DNA of 5,741 nt from Lentzea sp. (GTDB lineage Bacteria; Actinomycetota; Actinomycetes; Mycobacteriales; Pseudonocardiaceae). Within the stretch, counting starts at the first letter, position 1. Every line of letters begins with the position of its first letter. The DNA lies in the NCBI GenBank assembly GCA_030146905.1, contig JASLAV010001045.1, forward strand, positions 1-5,741. Direction: 5' to 3'. A program made the position numbers and the translations under genes. The notes below the pieces were generated by a model that did no database searches, was not told the DNA's origin, and saw nothing but the letters and a program-made list of their open reading frames with translations. Below are positions 5,157 through 5,741 of this stretch, one piece after another.

Positions 5157-5741
5157 CTACGACGCGACGGAAGCCGTGGAGAGCTGGTCGACGAAACGGA
5201 GGCACGTCGTGCGCATCGCGTCGACCGTCATGGCCCTGGAACCGGCCAGCACCTGCAGCGCCAGGCCGTCGAGCATGCTGACCATCATGTTCGCCAGCTC
5301 GACCGGGTCACCAGGCGCGACGATGTCGCCGGACGCCTGGCCGTCGCGGAAGATGCTCGCCACGATGTCGCGCCACTCGCCGTAGAAGCGCTCGTTGAGG
5401 TCCTGCAGCTCGGGGCTGCGGATGGCCTCGACCCACAGCTCGGCCCAGACCTTCCACGCCTCCACGGTTTCCGCGCCCTCGGGGAGGTAGGACTCCACGA
5501 CCATGCGCAGGCGCGAGAGAGGTGGTTCGTCCGACTCGAGGATCCAGCGGCGGCGGGTGACCGACAGCTCGAAGCAGTGCGCGAACGCGGCGTCGGTCAG
5601 CTCCCGCTTGGTCTCGAAGTAGTAGTGGACCGTGCCGCCGGAGACACCCGCGTCCTTGGCCACGTCGGAGACGCGGAGGTGGCGGAAACCCTCGGCCGCG
5701 ATGACCTTGCAGGTGGACGCGAGGATCTGCGCCTTGCGTTC
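5157..5741 (-). CDS. TetR-family transcriptional regulator, BetI-type C-terminal domain (N-terminus cut by window edge)
   Basis: The reading frame stays open from the right edge to TAG at 5159-5157, giving 194 visible residues; only the first few N-terminal residues should be missing. The DNA-binding part is plain: RKAQILASTCKVIAAEGFRHLRVSDVAKDAGVSGGTVHYYFETKRELTDAAF, with the helix-turn-helix at about visible residues 24-43. The GTG at 5663 is an internal valine codon; starting there would destroy the HTH domain. The remainder, including WVEAIRSPELQDLNERFYGEWRDIVASIFRDGQASGDI and ANMMVSMLDGLALQ, fits the BetI-like C-terminal ligand-binding and dimerisation domain. Such proteins normally repress their own or a neighbouring gene and release DNA on binding a small ligand. 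The ligand is unknown and the operator would lie outside the window. PspC downstream is a possible target. Confidence 0.92.
   Translation of the reverse strand, partial: ERKAQILASTCKVIAAEGFRHLRVSDVAKDAGVSGGTVHYYFETKRELTDAAFAHCFELSVTRRRWILESDEPPLSRLRMVVESYLPEGAETVEAWKVWAELWVEAIRSPELQDLNERFYGEWRDIVASIFRDGQASGDIVAPGDPVELANMMVSMLDGLALQVLAGSRAMTVDAMRTTCLRFVDQLSTASVAS

Noticed and set aside
5095..5205. N-terminal extension of the PspC protein to 5205
   Set aside because: It would overlap the TetR stop, adds unrelated sequence ahead of a normal family start, and is not needed for the domain.
1..5741. CRISPR array, tRNA or rRNA genes, insertion sequence or phage attachment site
   Set aside because: No regularly spaced direct repeats, no cloverleaf or rRNA-like segments, and no transposase or integrase coding were seen on either strand.

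Overview
The window is high-GC DNA with dense coding, long open antisense frames, GTG starts and leaderless-looking spacing. The gene content (stand-alone PspC, DUF4239 membrane protein, BetI-type TetR regulator, short UvrA paralogue, DUF11-type surface protein) suggests an actinomycete. A Pseudonocardiales-like genus is a guess that the sequence alone cannot settle.

Layout from left to right. Positions 1-3788 hold three minus-strand genes read leftward: a secreted, membrane-anchored surface protein (3788-1704), then a GNAT acetyltransferase (1625-852), then a UvrA-like ATPase (855 to beyond the left edge). The acetyltransferase and the UvrA-like gene share a 4-base ATGA overlap, so they are almost certainly translated together. 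The 78 bases between the surface-protein gene and the acetyltransferase hold a weak hairpin and a tiny reading frame with a strong ribosome binding site.

Positions 3789-4051 form a divergent intergenic region of about 260 bases, with a promoter-like element for the plus-strand gene and a 10-base inverted pair of TGATCA-centred sites. A DUF4239 four-helix membrane protein follows on the plus strand (4052-4831). A strong GC-rich hairpin at 4848-4885 separates it from a convergent minus-strand pair: a TetR regulator cut by the right edge (5741-5157) and a 64-residue PspC-domain protein (5094-4900).

Most of this is recognisable as ordinary actinobacterial chromosome. The points worth a second look are the UvrA paralogue that visibly lacks the UvrB-binding insertion and is coupled to an acetyltransferase, the frame-shifted short ORF at the acetyltransferase start, the three Cys-17-Cys repeat domains of the surface protein, and the paired sites in the divergent promoter region. 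I do not see convincing evidence of an undescribed multi-gene system.
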